Of a stretch of DNA of 60,797 nt, positions 40,701-49,345 are shown in pieces. Source of the DNA: a virus. The stretch's first letter is position 1; each line of letters starts with the position of its first letter. The position numbers and the translations under genes were made by a program. The DNA lies in IMG/VR virus record IMGVR_UViG_3300037357_000143, positions 1-60,797 of that record. One strand, given 5' to 3'. The notes beneath the pieces are model-generated. The model was not told the DNA's origin, did no database searches, and worked only from the letters and a program-made list of their open reading frames with translations.

Positions 40701-41355
40701 ACTGACTCAAAATCAATTCACAAAAGTTGATGATGAAGACTATGAATGGCTTATCAAATGGAATTGGCAAGCAACACAGGATAAAACTGTTAAACATAAA
40801 AAGCAATATTATGTTAGAAGACGAGAGTTTCAAAAGGTAGATCCTATACGTCCTACAATAAGAATGCATCGCGTGATTATGGAAGAGTTTTTGAGACGAA
40901 AACTAGAATCATGGGAACAAATTGATCATATTGATGGTGATGGCTTACACAATGAAAAAGAAAATTTAAGAGTTGTTAATAATAGAGAAAATTGTCAAAA
41001 TCGACATTGTTTTAAAACTTCAAAATATCCTGGAGTTTGTTGGAATAAAAGAGAACAAAAATGGCAAGCTCAAATTCGAATAAATGGGATAAATAAATAT
41101 TTAGGTTCTTTTTATAATGAAATAGAAGGTAAAAAAGCCTATGAATGGGCAAACAATGAATTAAAAAAAGATAATCCTATCCCAAATTTAAGAATAAAAA
41201 CAAGTAAATATAAAGGAGTTTTTTGGGATAAGGAAGTAAAAAAATGGAGAGTTGAAATTACTAGAAATGGGAAGCGAAAATATTTAGGACGTTTTAGTGA
41301 CGAGCAAAAAGCAGCAGAGGCTTATTTATATGAAAAGGAAAAATTATCTAGTTAA
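40687..41355 (+). CDS. HNH homing endonuclease with AP2-like domains, 222 aa
   Basis: GAGAGAGG site. MHRVIMEEFL...EQIDHIDGDGLHNEKENLR is the HNH core (about 60-110). Two AP2-like DNA-binding repeats follow: SKYPGVCWNKREQKWQAQIR and SKYKGVFWDKEVKKWRVEI with KYLGSF/KYLGRF. It sits between the PHP and core parts of the polymerase and its 3' end overlaps the core's start by 26 bases, as expected for a nuclease that invaded a polymerase gene. Confidence 0.85.
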   Translation: MKRIKLTQNQFTKVDDEDYEWLIKWNWQATQDKTVKHKKQYYVRRREFQKVDPIRPTIRMHRVIMEEFLRRKLESWEQIDHIDGDGLHNEKENLRVVNNRENCQNRHCFKTSKYPGVCWNKREQKWQAQIRINGINKYLGSFYNEIEGKKAYEWANNELKKDNPIPNLRIKTSKYKGVFWDKEVKKWRVEITRNGKRKYLGRFSDEQKAAEAYLYEKEKLSS

Positions 41356-43804
41356 TTTATGTCAACTTCGGGCAGTTAAGAAAGGGATAGATTTAGAAGA
41401 TAAAGATTATAAAAAAAGATTTAATTATGAACTTTCAGTTATAGAACAAAAAGGATATATTGATTATTTTTTAATCGTATCTAACATAATAGATGATGCT
41501 AGAGAGAAAAGAATTGAAATGGGATATGGACGTGGAAGCATTGGCGGCTCATTAATTGCCTTTCTTTTAGGGATTACTGAAATAAATCCTCTTAAATATA
41601 ATTTGCTTTTTGAACGTTTTTTAAATATTTCCAGAAATGAGCCACCAGACGCGGATATAGATTATCAAAAGTTTCGACGTGAAGAGGTAATTGAATATAC
41701 TCGAGAAAAATATGGAGAAGCAAATGTTTGCAATATTGTTAACTTTTCTAGATTTAAAGCAAAGAATACAACAAAAGATGTTTCTCGTATATTTGGAATT
41801 TCTTTTAAAGAAGTGAACAAAGTTACTGCCTTAATCGATAAAAATATGAGTTTAGATGATGCAATCAATAAAATTCCAGAAGTTAAAAATTTCTATGAAA
41901 AATATCCTGAATTAAAAGAAATTGCTTATTCTCTTGAAGGAGCTATTAGAGGTCTATCTAAGCATGCTGCCGGCATATTAATCACTAGAAGAAAAATTTC
42001 TGATTATATATCAACGGTTAAAGTAAAAGGAACAATTTGTTCTTGTTTTGATAAAGATGGGATAGAAGATTTAGGTTTACTTAAATTTGATTTTCTCGGA
42101 CTAAGAAGTTTAGATGTAATCGCTAAGACGAAAGAATTGATTGGTAAAGATATTAAGTTACCAACGGAGTTTGACGATCCTGAAGTTTATAAAATTTTTC
42201 AAAATGATGCTGCTTTTACTTTTCAATTTGATACTTTATTACTGACGAATATGGCTAGAGAGATGCAAATTTCTGATTTTAAAACCTTGTGTGCGGCCAC
42301 AGCATGTGTTAGACCAGGAATTCAAAATTCAGGATCGGCTAAAAGATATATTGATAGATTATTAGGTAGGAAACCAGTTAAATATTTACATGAATCTTTA
42401 AAACCATATTTAGAAGATACTCTTGGAGAAATATTATTTCAAGAGACGATAATGGCAATAGCTAATGAACTGGGTGGTATAGAATTATCACGTTCATATC
42501 AAATGATTAAAGCAATATCTAAGTCAAAGGGTATCGATGTTATTAATAAATATAGAAATGAGTTTGTAGAAGGATGTTTTGAAAATAAGATCCCAAAGGA
42601 TATTTCTAATAAGATATTTGACATTATTCAGGAATCAGGAGCTTATTCATTCAATAAATCGCACGCTGTGGGTTATTCGGCTCTTTCTTACATCACTGCA
42701 TGGCTTAAAACATATTATCCCAAACAATTCCTTATTGCTACTATTCATTATCCAAAAGACGGTAAAAAAGAAGAAAAAAGAGAAACACTTATTCAAGCTA
42801 TTCGAGAATTACGGAAAATTGGATATGAAGTTCAAGTCCCCGATATTAACTTGTCTATTGATTCAATCAGTATCGCAGAGAATGGAGGCATCTATATGGG
42901 ACTATCTGATGTCGCGGGTGTCGGCAAAGAAGCAGTCAAAGAAATTTTATTGTACCAACCCTACGGGTCTTTCGATGAATTCGTGGGAAAAGTACAAAAG
43001 AGAAAAGTGAAAAAGAACATCCTTCTCAACCTCATTCAAGCAGGTGCCTTCGATAAGTTCGAAAGACGTGATGAATTGTATTCGAGAATTACAGAAGAGC
43101 CATACCGAGTATGGGAAGATGTGGAAATGTTAACGCGTCAGATGACTGTTCTTGATCTTCCTTCTGCCAAACCAATTATTGATTATTATGAGAACAAATA
43201 TGAGGGTTATGTTAACATAACCCTGATTGAAGATATTGATCCAAATGTAAACGAAAAAGAAATTTGGGTGCGGGGAATTATATCTGATTATAAAACTCGA
43301 AGTATCGCGTCCAAACTTAGTGAATCTCTAGGAATCGAAAAGAAAATTGCTCTTTTTACTGTTGATGATGGGACCAAACGGTTAGAGTGTTCCGTCCCTC
43401 CTGAAATTTATACTTTTAGTAAAGAACTTTTAAATGATGGAGAACCTGTTGTATTAAAAGGGCATACTTATAATTCTAGATTGTATGTCGACGGTATCTT
43501 GAATTTGACTCAGAACAACGATGAAATCTTAGAGAAATATATTTATACTCATGGCCGAGAAAAGGAGATAGAAGATTTAGAATCGCAGCCTGGTCATAAT
43601 AATGTCAGCGTCATTGTATCATTAAATTATAGGCTCTCTAAAAACGGAAATCAGTACGTACAGATCCATGATCAAAATGGAGAAAGATTGATGTGGTTTG
43701 GCAGAGGGCAGGCCTTTAAAAATCTTAAACCAGGCAAGATAATAGTTTGGAATAAGAGTGACGATAGTAAACCATTTATTAATATGGAGAAGGTGATAAG
43801 TTGA
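41330..43804 (+). CDS. dnaE: DNA polymerase III alpha (C-family) catalytic core, 824 aa
   Basis: Begins YLVNLCQLRAVKKG, the segment that follows PHP in normal DnaE. YGRGSIGGSLIAFLLGIT (palm) and PDADIDYQKFRREEV carry the catalytic Asp pair; SFNKSHAVGYSALSYITAWLK is the fingers region; GAFDKF ends a helix-hairpin-helix part; OB-fold-like strands lie near 650-750. So a full polymerase lacking only PHP, which is encoded in the fusion at 38077. ATG 41330 is favoured; a GTG at 41297 lies inside the HNH gene. Archaeal viruses normally carry B-family polymerases. Confidence 0.92.
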   Translation: MKRKNYLVNLCQLRAVKKGIDLEDKDYKKRFNYELSVIEQKGYIDYFLIVSNIIDDAREKRIEMGYGRGSIGGSLIAFLLGITEINPLKYNLLFERFLNISRNEPPDADIDYQKFRREEVIEYTREKYGEANVCNIVNFSRFKAKNTTKDVSRIFGISFKEVNKVTALIDKNMSLDDAINKIPEVKNFYEKYPELKEIAYSLEGAIRGLSKHAAGILITRRKISDYISTVKVKGTICSCFDKDGIEDLGLLKFDFLGLRSLDVIAKTKELIGKDIKLPTEFDDPEVYKIFQNDAAFTFQFDTLLLTNMAREMQISDFKTLCAATACVRPGIQNSGSAKRYIDRLLGRKPVKYLHESLKPYLEDTLGEILFQETIMAIANELGGIELSRSYQMIKAISKSKGIDVINKYRNEFVEGCFENKIPKDISNKIFDIIQESGAYSFNKSHAVGYSALSYITAWLKTYYPKQFLIATIHYPKDGKKEEKRETLIQAIRELRKIGYEVQVPDINLSIDSISIAENGGIYMGLSDVAGVGKEAVKEILLYQPYGSFDEFVGKVQKRKVKKNILLNLIQAGAFDKFERRDELYSRITEEPYRVWEDVEMLTRQMTVLDLPSAKPIIDYYENKYEGYVNITLIEDIDPNVNEKEIWVRGIISDYKTRSIASKLSESLGIEKKIALFTVDDGTKRLECSVPPEIYTFSKELLNDGEPVVLKGHTYNSRLYVDGILNLTQNNDEILEKYIYTHGREKEIEDLESQPGHNNVSVIVSLNYRLSKNGNQYVQIHDQNGERLMWFGRGQAFKNLKPGKIIVWNKSDDSKPFINMEKVIS

Positions 43805-43950
43805 AAATAGAATGTTATTTTAAAGAAAATGGGGAAAAGATTCCAGTGTTCAGGCTTATGCTTGGTCCATATGGTCGTATAATAGCAGTGGAAGATTCTG
43901 AAGGTGAATTATATAATAAAGAAGATTTTGAAATAACAATAACTTGGTGA
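43801..43950 (+). CDS. small hypothetical protein, 49 aa, TTG start
   Basis: TTGA overlap with the polymerase stop; GGTGAT is the site. Beta-rich (VFRLMLGPYGRIIAVEDSEG). Coupled to the polymerase; function unknown. Confidence 0.5.
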   Translation: MKIECYFKENGEKIPVFRLMLGPYGRIIAVEDSEGELYNKEDFEITITW

Positions 43951-43954
43951 TAGA

Positions 43955-44326
43955 ATGAAGTTAATATTGACAGGTGATGGATTAAAATTACCGAAAGTAG
44001 AACAAGATAAAGATGGTGCCTTAACCAAGATAATATTTGACGCGCCTTTTGTTTTAACTCAAACACCCGATAGGACAGATAGGGAAGACATTATAATTCC
44101 TGTTCGGATGCAAGAAAAGATAAAATGTGAAGGTCCTTGTGGACAGATGAGAGAAAGAAATGAATTCCAACTTTCTAAGACAAAACGGACAGGTTTACAA
44201 GGCTACTGTATCATATGTAGAAAATATACTGAAAGAGAACGTAGAAGGAAAAGAGATATGGGAGAAGATCAATATGTTCCAAAACCTTTTTACGAGTGGG
44301 TAGAAGAGGAAGGGATTGAGTTATGA
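43955..44326 (+). CDS. zinc-finger protein, 123 aa
   Basis: CEGPCGQMRERNEF and GLQGYCIICRKYTERERRRKR: a Cys4 zinc finger of the type seen in HNH-associated proteins, with a basic helix. No nuclease core. ATGA overlap with the next gene. Confidence 0.6.
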   Translation: MKLILTGDGLKLPKVEQDKDGALTKIIFDAPFVLTQTPDRTDREDIIIPVRMQEKIKCEGPCGQMRERNEFQLSKTKRTGLQGYCIICRKYTERERRRKRDMGEDQYVPKPFYEWVEEEGIEL

Positions 44327-44574
44327 GTTTTGCAAAAGAAATTAAGAGCTATCAAGAAGAATTTGGAGCAAGAGTTTTTGAATGGATAAAAGAAAATATA
44401 GACAAATTATATTCGGAAAAAATGATTAAAGCTCAAGTAATTCTTTTGACTCCTTGGGATTATAAATTTTTGAATGAGTATTCACCTCCTATAATAATTG
44501 ATGGTGAAATTAAAACAATTTTTGGTGTTAGAATTTATAAAATAGATTATTTAGATGAATCGAGGGTGTATTAA
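44323..44574 (+). CDS. hypothetical protein, 83 aa
   Basis: Coupled by ATGA upstream and TAATG downstream. Alpha/beta small protein (IIIDGEIKTIFGVRIY). Unknown. Confidence 0.6.
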   Translation: MSFAKEIKSYQEEFGARVFEWIKENIDKLYSEKMIKAQVILLTPWDYKFLNEYSPPIIIDGEIKTIFGVRIYKIDYLDESRVY

Positions 44575-45329
44575 TGGGAAAACAAATTCGTTTGAGTAAA
44601 TCGGCAATCACAAAATTCAATGCTTGCCCTTATGATTTTTTTGTAGATTACATCCTTGGGGAAAGACATAATAGACCTGACCCTCCTAAAGGGAGTCCTA
44701 TGGCTATTGGTACAGAGGTGCACCAGATATTCGAGGACTATTATTCGCTACCGGCGGCGAAGGATGTCGAAGAACCTTATAACGAAACAATATTAGACCT
44801 TTTAATGACGCTTCCAAATGGTAAAGATCATCCTGTCCACATGATGAATTTTGCTGGATGGAATGCTAAAATCATTGAAGAAAAAGGAATCGAAAATTAT
44901 TTTCCAATCGAAACAGAAGCCAGTTATTATGACGAAGAGTTAAATGTCATTGGAATCATAGATAGGGTGGATGAGTGTTCGGATGGATTAAGAGTTATTG
45001 ATTATAAAACTGGAAAAGATAAAGTGATTCTTAGTAAAAAAAGAGATGGGACTCTTGTTGATAACCATTACTTTGAATTAGCTTTTTATGCTCTTCTTTA
45101 TGAGAGGCAAACTGGAAAAGTGGTCAATGATGCTGGTATTTATTTTTCTAAGACAAATAAGCTTAGAGTAATGCCGATCACTGATATTGATCGTGAGTAC
45201 GGATATGAAAAAATTAGAGAGTGCCGGGAGGCGATAACGCGGGATGAATATTTTACAAATCCAAATTATCTTTGTAAATGGTGTGAAAATGGGAACATTT
45301 GTGAAGAAAATACAGAGGCATGGTTTTGA
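44574..45329 (+). CDS. Cas4/RecB-like PD-(D/E)XK nuclease, 251 aa
   Basis: SKSAITKFNACPYDFFVDYIL (first Fe-S Cys), GTEVHQIFEDYY, VIGIIDRVDE, VIDYKTGK (catalytic D..K) and the C-terminal CKWCENGNIC complete the layout of Fe-S RecB/Cas4 family exonucleases. Not near CRISPR arrays; the position between polymerase and primase suggests end processing in replication or recombination. Confidence 0.8.
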   Translation: MGKQIRLSKSAITKFNACPYDFFVDYILGERHNRPDPPKGSPMAIGTEVHQIFEDYYSLPAAKDVEEPYNETILDLLMTLPNGKDHPVHMMNFAGWNAKIIEEKGIENYFPIETEASYYDEELNVIGIIDRVDECSDGLRVIDYKTGKDKVILSKKRDGTLVDNHYFELAFYALLYERQTGKVVNDAGIYFSKTNKLRVMPITDIDREYGYEKIRECREAITRDEYFTNPNYLCKWCENGNICEENTEAWF

Positions 45330-46321
45330 TGATTTTCGAGAATACCAAAATTTTTCAAATAGCTAATCCTGTAAGGATCACTTTTCCATTAAATGAAGAT
45401 GGAATTGAACGTGCTCAAAGATTAGTAAGGACTCTCAACGGTCGCGTTAATGTTTATAGAAGTATTTATAATTTTTGGGAAAGACCTTCCTACGATAAAG
45501 CTTTTATAGATAAAATATTTTTTGATTTCGATAAAGATGGCAACGGCACCGAATTGAAAGATACCAGAAAACTTCACTCCTATTTAATTGATAATCAAAT
45601 AACTCATGCCATTTATTTTTCAGGGCGCGGCTTTCATTTATTTGTAAAAACCAAATCTCTCGCTTCCTGGGAAATCCAGAATCCTGTAATGGCTATAAAA
45701 AATGCGTGGAATAGAATTAGTCAAGAAGCAAAAGTAAATCCTGACCCCGCTACTAAGGATATTTTAAGGATCGCACGTCTCCCCAATTCTTTAAATATGA
45801 AGAGTGGATTATTTTGTATTCCTTTGAGCTATAATGATATAGAATCATTGGAACGCGAGGAAATAGAGAAGTTGGCGGAGAGACAGAGATTCAAGAACTA
45901 TCACACAAAAGAGAAAGAGGTTCTTGATCTTACTGAGTTTGATTGTAACTCAGATGTATTTCAACCCCGAGAAATATGTAGAAATAAAGATTTAGATGAG
46001 AAACGTTTGCAAGAGCGTTTACCTGAGTGTGCTAAGGCTTGTTTGGAAGCTGAATATGCAGGATTTGAAGGGAGATTTATAACTATTTTAGCTCTTAAGG
46101 AATTAAATTATTCTGTTGGAAATACAAAAAAAATACTTGAAAAATACCTTTCTAATAATTTTAAGAAGGGACGTGATGAGAGCGAATATGACCACTGTAT
46201 CAATGAAAATCAAGTAGAATATCTTTATCAACGGGATTTTTTCTGGCCCAGTTGCGAAAAAATAAGAGCGGATGGTCTGTGCTGCGAAAATTGTGATGGA
46301 CCAACTATTTATTTAGAATAA
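45329..46321 (+). CDS. archaeo-eukaryotic primase with PriL-like Fe-S tail, 330 aa
   Basis: TGATG coupling selects ATG 45329. IFFDFDKDGNG holds the catalytic DxD; AIYFSGRGFHLFVK is the SGRGxH motif; DILRIARLPNSLNMKSGLFC is the basic motif of AEP primases. The C-terminal 100 residues with CAKACLEAEYAG, WPSCEKI and LCCENC resemble the Fe-S region of PriL, so PriS- and PriL-like parts appear fused. Supplies primers to a bacterial-type polymerase. Confidence 0.8.
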   Translation: MIFENTKIFQIANPVRITFPLNEDGIERAQRLVRTLNGRVNVYRSIYNFWERPSYDKAFIDKIFFDFDKDGNGTELKDTRKLHSYLIDNQITHAIYFSGRGFHLFVKTKSLASWEIQNPVMAIKNAWNRISQEAKVNPDPATKDILRIARLPNSLNMKSGLFCIPLSYNDIESLEREEIEKLAERQRFKNYHTKEKEVLDLTEFDCNSDVFQPREICRNKDLDEKRLQERLPECAKACLEAEYAGFEGRFITILALKELNYSVGNTKKILEKYLSNNFKKGRDESEYDHCINENQVEYLYQRDFFWPSCEKIRADGLCCENCDGPTIYLE

Positions 46322-46334
46322 GGAGGATGTAATT

Positions 46335-46637
46335 ATTGATAGTGAACCTAAAATTATGAAGAAAAATAAAAAAAACATTACGGAATATTGTATTTTTTAC
46401 TTAACTAACATTAGTAAAGAGGCTACTTCAAAAGAAATATGTTCTCACCTCTTTGAAAAGAAATTAATTAATAGAAGTTTTTCAATTAATCCTTCAACTT
46501 TGAGTCACTATATGAAGGATAATTTATTTAAAAGAACAAAAACAAATAAAGGGGTATACAAATATCGATTAAATCACAAAAAATTGTTTAGTTTCTTTAA
46601 AAAAGATTTGGAAGGTTCTAATGGCAATAATTTGTAG
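46335..46637 (+). CDS. winged-helix-like protein, 100 aa, proposed AUU start
   Basis: AGGAGG at 46321 is followed by ATT codons at 46332 and 46335 that open the frame IDSEPKIMKKNKK; ATG 46356 has no ribosome binding site. PSTLSHYMKDNLFKRTKTNKGVYKYRL looks like a winged helix. Overlaps the next short frame. Confidence 0.5.
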   Translation: MDSEPKIMKKNKKNITEYCIFYLTNISKEATSKEICSHLFEKKLINRSFSINPSTLSHYMKDNLFKRTKTNKGVYKYRLNHKKLFSFFKKDLEGSNGNNL

Positions 46638-46743
46638 CGGTGTATTAAGTTATATATTAACTAAGAATATTTCTTCTGCTATGAAGTCTGAAGATTTTGG
46701 TTATAAAAAGATAAATGGCCGAGGGTATTGGTATGACTCATAA
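46621..46743 (+). CDS. short winged-helix-like fragment, 40 aa
   Basis: CSGVLSYILTKNISSAMKSE then FGYKKINGRGYWY resembles the C-terminal half of a winged helix, similar in style to the previous protein. It could be the remnant of a gene broken by the neighbouring homing endonuclease. Confidence 0.4.
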   Translation: MAIICSGVLSYILTKNISSAMKSEDFGYKKINGRGYWYDS

Positions 46744-47533
46744 TAATTTTAATCGTTCCTGGTTCAAAGAATTAAATACCCCTGAAAAAGTTTATTTTGC
46801 CTTTTTTATTTTAGGTGATGGGCATTTGACGAAAGAAGGATATAGAATTCAAATAAATCTTGATGATGAAGATGAATATATTTTAAAAAGATTAATCGAT
46901 GAAATCGATGGGAATTATTCTTTTTTAAGACATAATCAAACTCATTCAAACATTGTTCATCTTGATTTGAATTCAAAAGAAATGGTTAAAGATTTGGAAA
47001 ATTATGGAATGATTAAAGGCTGTAAAAAATATACTGCAAAGTGGTTAAAAATCGATAAACAATTTGAATTTCATGCTATCCGTGGAATTTTAGATAGTGA
47101 TGGCAATATTCAAGAAAGGAGAAAAAGGAAAAGACCAAGTTTTTTATTTAGAGTAATTGGAACAGAGAATATTTGTATTAATGTTAGTAAAATTTTAGGT
47201 TATAATGGAAATTATGTTTATAAAAAAGAACCTAATTCTAAGGGGGGTTTTACTTATATTTTTGTTAAAAGCTATTCCCATTATAAAGATATGAAAGAAC
47301 TTTATGATAAATTATATCCAAACAAAATGATCCCTTGTTTAGTTCGTAAACAAAAACGAATTGAAGATATTATGAATAAAGCAAAGTATTTCGAAGAAAA
47401 AGAAGATAATAAATTGAAAAATATAATTGATAATTTAATAGGAAAAGGATTAAATTATCAAGAAATTGGTAAACTATTAGATTTAGGAACAACAACAATT
47501 TGCAAGAAACATTTAAGTCAGAGGATAAAATAA
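46733..47533 (+). CDS. LAGLIDADG homing endonuclease, 266 aa
   Basis: AFFILGDGHLTKEGYRIQ and AIRGILDSDGNI are the two LAGLIDADG motifs with their acidic residues. A helix-turn-helix lies at the C-terminus (LNYQEIGKLLDLGTTTICKK). Its stop overlaps the XPF-type nuclease start (TAATG). Probably free-standing. Confidence 0.85.
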   Translation: MTHNNFNRSWFKELNTPEKVYFAFFILGDGHLTKEGYRIQINLDDEDEYILKRLIDEIDGNYSFLRHNQTHSNIVHLDLNSKEMVKDLENYGMIKGCKKYTAKWLKIDKQFEFHAIRGILDSDGNIQERRKRKRPSFLFRVIGTENICINVSKILGYNGNYVYKKEPNSKGGFTYIFVKSYSHYKDMKELYDKLYPNKMIPCLVRKQKRIEDIMNKAKYFEEKEDNKLKNIIDNLIGKGLNYQEIGKLLDLGTTTICKKHLSQRIK

Positions 47534-48159
47534 TGTCTATTATAGTAGATGACAGAGAACCTAAGAGCGTTCAAAATGCTCTTCGTAAATATTTTCCTGA
47601 TTTGATAGTCAGACGGCTTGATTATGGAGATGTTATAGATACTGACAAAAATGCGTGTGTGGAAAGAAAAAAGGACCTCGATCTATCTTCAAGTATTGAT
47701 GATGGTCGATTGTTAAATCAAGCAGAAGGAATGAAAGAAAACTTTGAACACGCAATTATAATAAAAGTAGGAAATTATGAGAATGTTCGAAGAAATCGCT
47801 ATCATAAAAGAATGACAATTCATCGCTTTATTGGAGGAGAGACAGATTCTCTATGTTATTATGGGATCCCCATTGTCCAATGCGAGAATGAATCTCAATT
47901 TTCAAGATATGTAGATAGTTTTTTTCGAAAAATAGGGGGAAAGAGACCACAAAAAGCAATAAAAAGAAAAAATAAGAAAAAAAATGATGATAAAATTTCT
48001 TGTCTTCTGGGAATTCATATGCTTGGAGAGAAACGTGCACGTGCACTTTTAAAACAATTTACGTTCGGAGAATTATGTAAAGCAACAGAAAAAGATTTAA
48101 TGACTGTTGTAGGGATAGGGCGGAAGCATGCGAATAGAATAAAACAGGTTTTTAATTAA
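47533..48159 (+). CDS. XPF/ERCC4-type nuclease with HhH, 208 aa
   Basis: IVDDREP, DYGDVI and CVERKKDLDL form the ERCC4 catalytic motif GDX(n)ERKX3D. The tail (LGIHMLGEKRARALLKQF, VVGIGRKHANRI) is a (HhH)2 domain. Matches the nuclease half of archaeal Hef/XPF without the helicase. Cuts branched or flap DNA; fits resolution of replication intermediates. Confidence 0.9.
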   Translation: MSIIVDDREPKSVQNALRKYFPDLIVRRLDYGDVIDTDKNACVERKKDLDLSSSIDDGRLLNQAEGMKENFEHAIIIKVGNYENVRRNRYHKRMTIHRFIGGETDSLCYYGIPIVQCENESQFSRYVDSFFRKIGGKRPQKAIKRKNKKKNDDKISCLLGIHMLGEKRARALLKQFTFGELCKATEKDLMTVVGIGRKHANRIKQVFN

Positions 48160-48172
48160 GGAGAGATAAAAA

Positions 48173-48565
48173 TTGATAAAAGAATTTTTTAAAAAGATTG
48201 AAAATTTTATTTTAAGAAGAAAAGCGATTGAAAATAAAATAGTATTTGAGAATTATAATAGAAATAATAGATTAATAAATAAGGTTGAATTTTTAGAATT
48301 TGATAATCCAGTGCTGAATGAATTTTTCGAAGCTTTGGAACATTTTAATCAATCTGGGGTTATGGTTAGAGAGAATGAAGATGGAAATATTATAATCAAT
48401 TTCACACGAAATCCATTTAATATCAGGGTTGACGGGTTCTGGATCACTGAATGTGTTAAAATTTATTTCAATAGGAAAGAAAAAGTAGTTTTATTTAATT
48501 CTAATCCTACTGATTTTATAAATAATTATGATTATTCTGAGATAAAAGAAATTACAATTGAGTGA
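48173..48565 (+). CDS. hypothetical protein, 130 aa, TTG start
   Basis: AAGGAGAGAT precedes TTG 48173. Basic N-terminal helix, then a beta-rich domain with VDGFWITECVKIYFNRKEK. Function unknown. Confidence 0.6.
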   Translation: MIKEFFKKIENFILRRKAIENKIVFENYNRNNRLINKVEFLEFDNPVLNEFFEALEHFNQSGVMVRENEDGNIIINFTRNPFNIRVDGFWITECVKIYFNRKEKVVLFNSNPTDFINNYDYSEIKEITIE

Positions 48566-48570
48566 TTGAA

Positions 48571-48804
48571 ATGCAAAAATGGAAACCAGATAAGGAACAA
48601 TTAGAACAATGGGTGAACATTGATCAAAAGAGTTTTCGTGAAATAAAAAAAATTTGTGGTTATAGCATTACTACTATTAGTAATTGGCTTACAGAATATG
48701 AAATAGAAAAACCTTCTGTAGGACGGAAGAAAGGTTATAAAGCTTCAGCAGAAACGCGCAGAAGAATGTCTCGAGCGGCTTATATGGACAGGAATGAAGG
48801 GTAG
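48571..48804 (+). CDS. helix-turn-helix/NUMOD-like protein, 77 aa
   Basis: SFREIKKICGYSITTISNWLTEYEIEKPS is a helix-turn-helix; SAETRRRMSRAAYM resembles a NUMOD3 motif. DNA-binding part of a homing endonuclease without its catalytic domain, or a small regulator. Confidence 0.5.
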   Translation: MQKWKPDKEQLEQWVNIDQKSFREIKKICGYSITTISNWLTEYEIEKPSVGRKKGYKASAETRRRMSRAAYMDRNEG

Positions 48805-48815
48805 GAGGGATTATA

Positions 48816-49172
48816 ATCGAGGACTGGGTAGTAAGTAATTTTTTCAAGGTATACTTCGTGGGTGTTAAAGATGTGGAATTTTGGACCTTTAAAAGGACAG
48901 ATACGCGTCAAATGCTGATTACTTTTAACAACGAAGAGTCATGGGACGCTAGCTTGACAAAAGATCATTTACAAGTAATGAGACATATGTTTCTTATGGA
49001 TAGAGCGAGATTAGAAATTTTAGCTGAAAGAGATGCACTAGAAACTGTGATGTGGTTTACAGCGCAAAGTGCAGCGGCAGAAGAAGCTGCGCGTCAGTAT
49101 ATGGCTTTAAATCAGGTACAAGCTCAAGAGCCAGAGGAAGTAATAAAATTAATCAAAGAGAATAAAGAATAA
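48816..49172 (+). CDS. hypothetical protein, 118 aa, proposed AUC/AUA start
   Basis: TAGGAGGG at 48802-48809 is followed by ATT-ATA-ATC-GAG in frame; ATC 48816 has the best spacing. The internal GTG 48858 is unsupported. Contains VYFVGVKDVEFWTFKRTDT and a helical Ala-rich half (QSAAAEEAARQYMALNQVQ). Function unknown. Confidence 0.5.
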   Translation: MEDWVVSNFFKVYFVGVKDVEFWTFKRTDTRQMLITFNNEESWDASLTKDHLQVMRHMFLMDRARLEILAERDALETVMWFTAQSAAAEEAARQYMALNQVQAQEPEEVIKLIKENKE

Positions 49173-49189
49173 AATAAAGGGTGTTTATA

Positions 49190-49342
49190 ATGTATCAAAA
49201 TAAATTAGATATAGCAATAAAAGAATGGGCTGTTTCATCGCCTTATAATGATATGGAACATCCAAATGAAATGACAAATGTGGTATTTAATCCTGAATAT
49301 TGGAAGGAAGGAGATGTCTTTATTAGCTTTGATAGGGTGTAA
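49190..49342 (+). CDS. small hypothetical protein, 50 aa
   Basis: AAGGGTG upstream. Contains KEWAVSSPYNDMEHPNEMTN. Function unknown. Confidence 0.5.
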   Translation: MYQNKLDIAIKEWAVSSPYNDMEHPNEMTNVVFNPEYWKEGDVFISFDRV

Positions 49343-49345
49343 AAA

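Noticed and set aside
39546-41330. Interpretation of the polymerase gap as an intein or self-splicing intron
   Set aside because: The upstream chain ends with a normal stop, there are no intein splice motifs, and the gap contains several independent genes. A split gene with insertions fits better, though an intron was not excluded by structure analysis.
42579-43010. 143-residue plus-strand frame inside the polymerase gene
   Set aside because: Out-of-frame shadow of highly conserved polymerase motifs.
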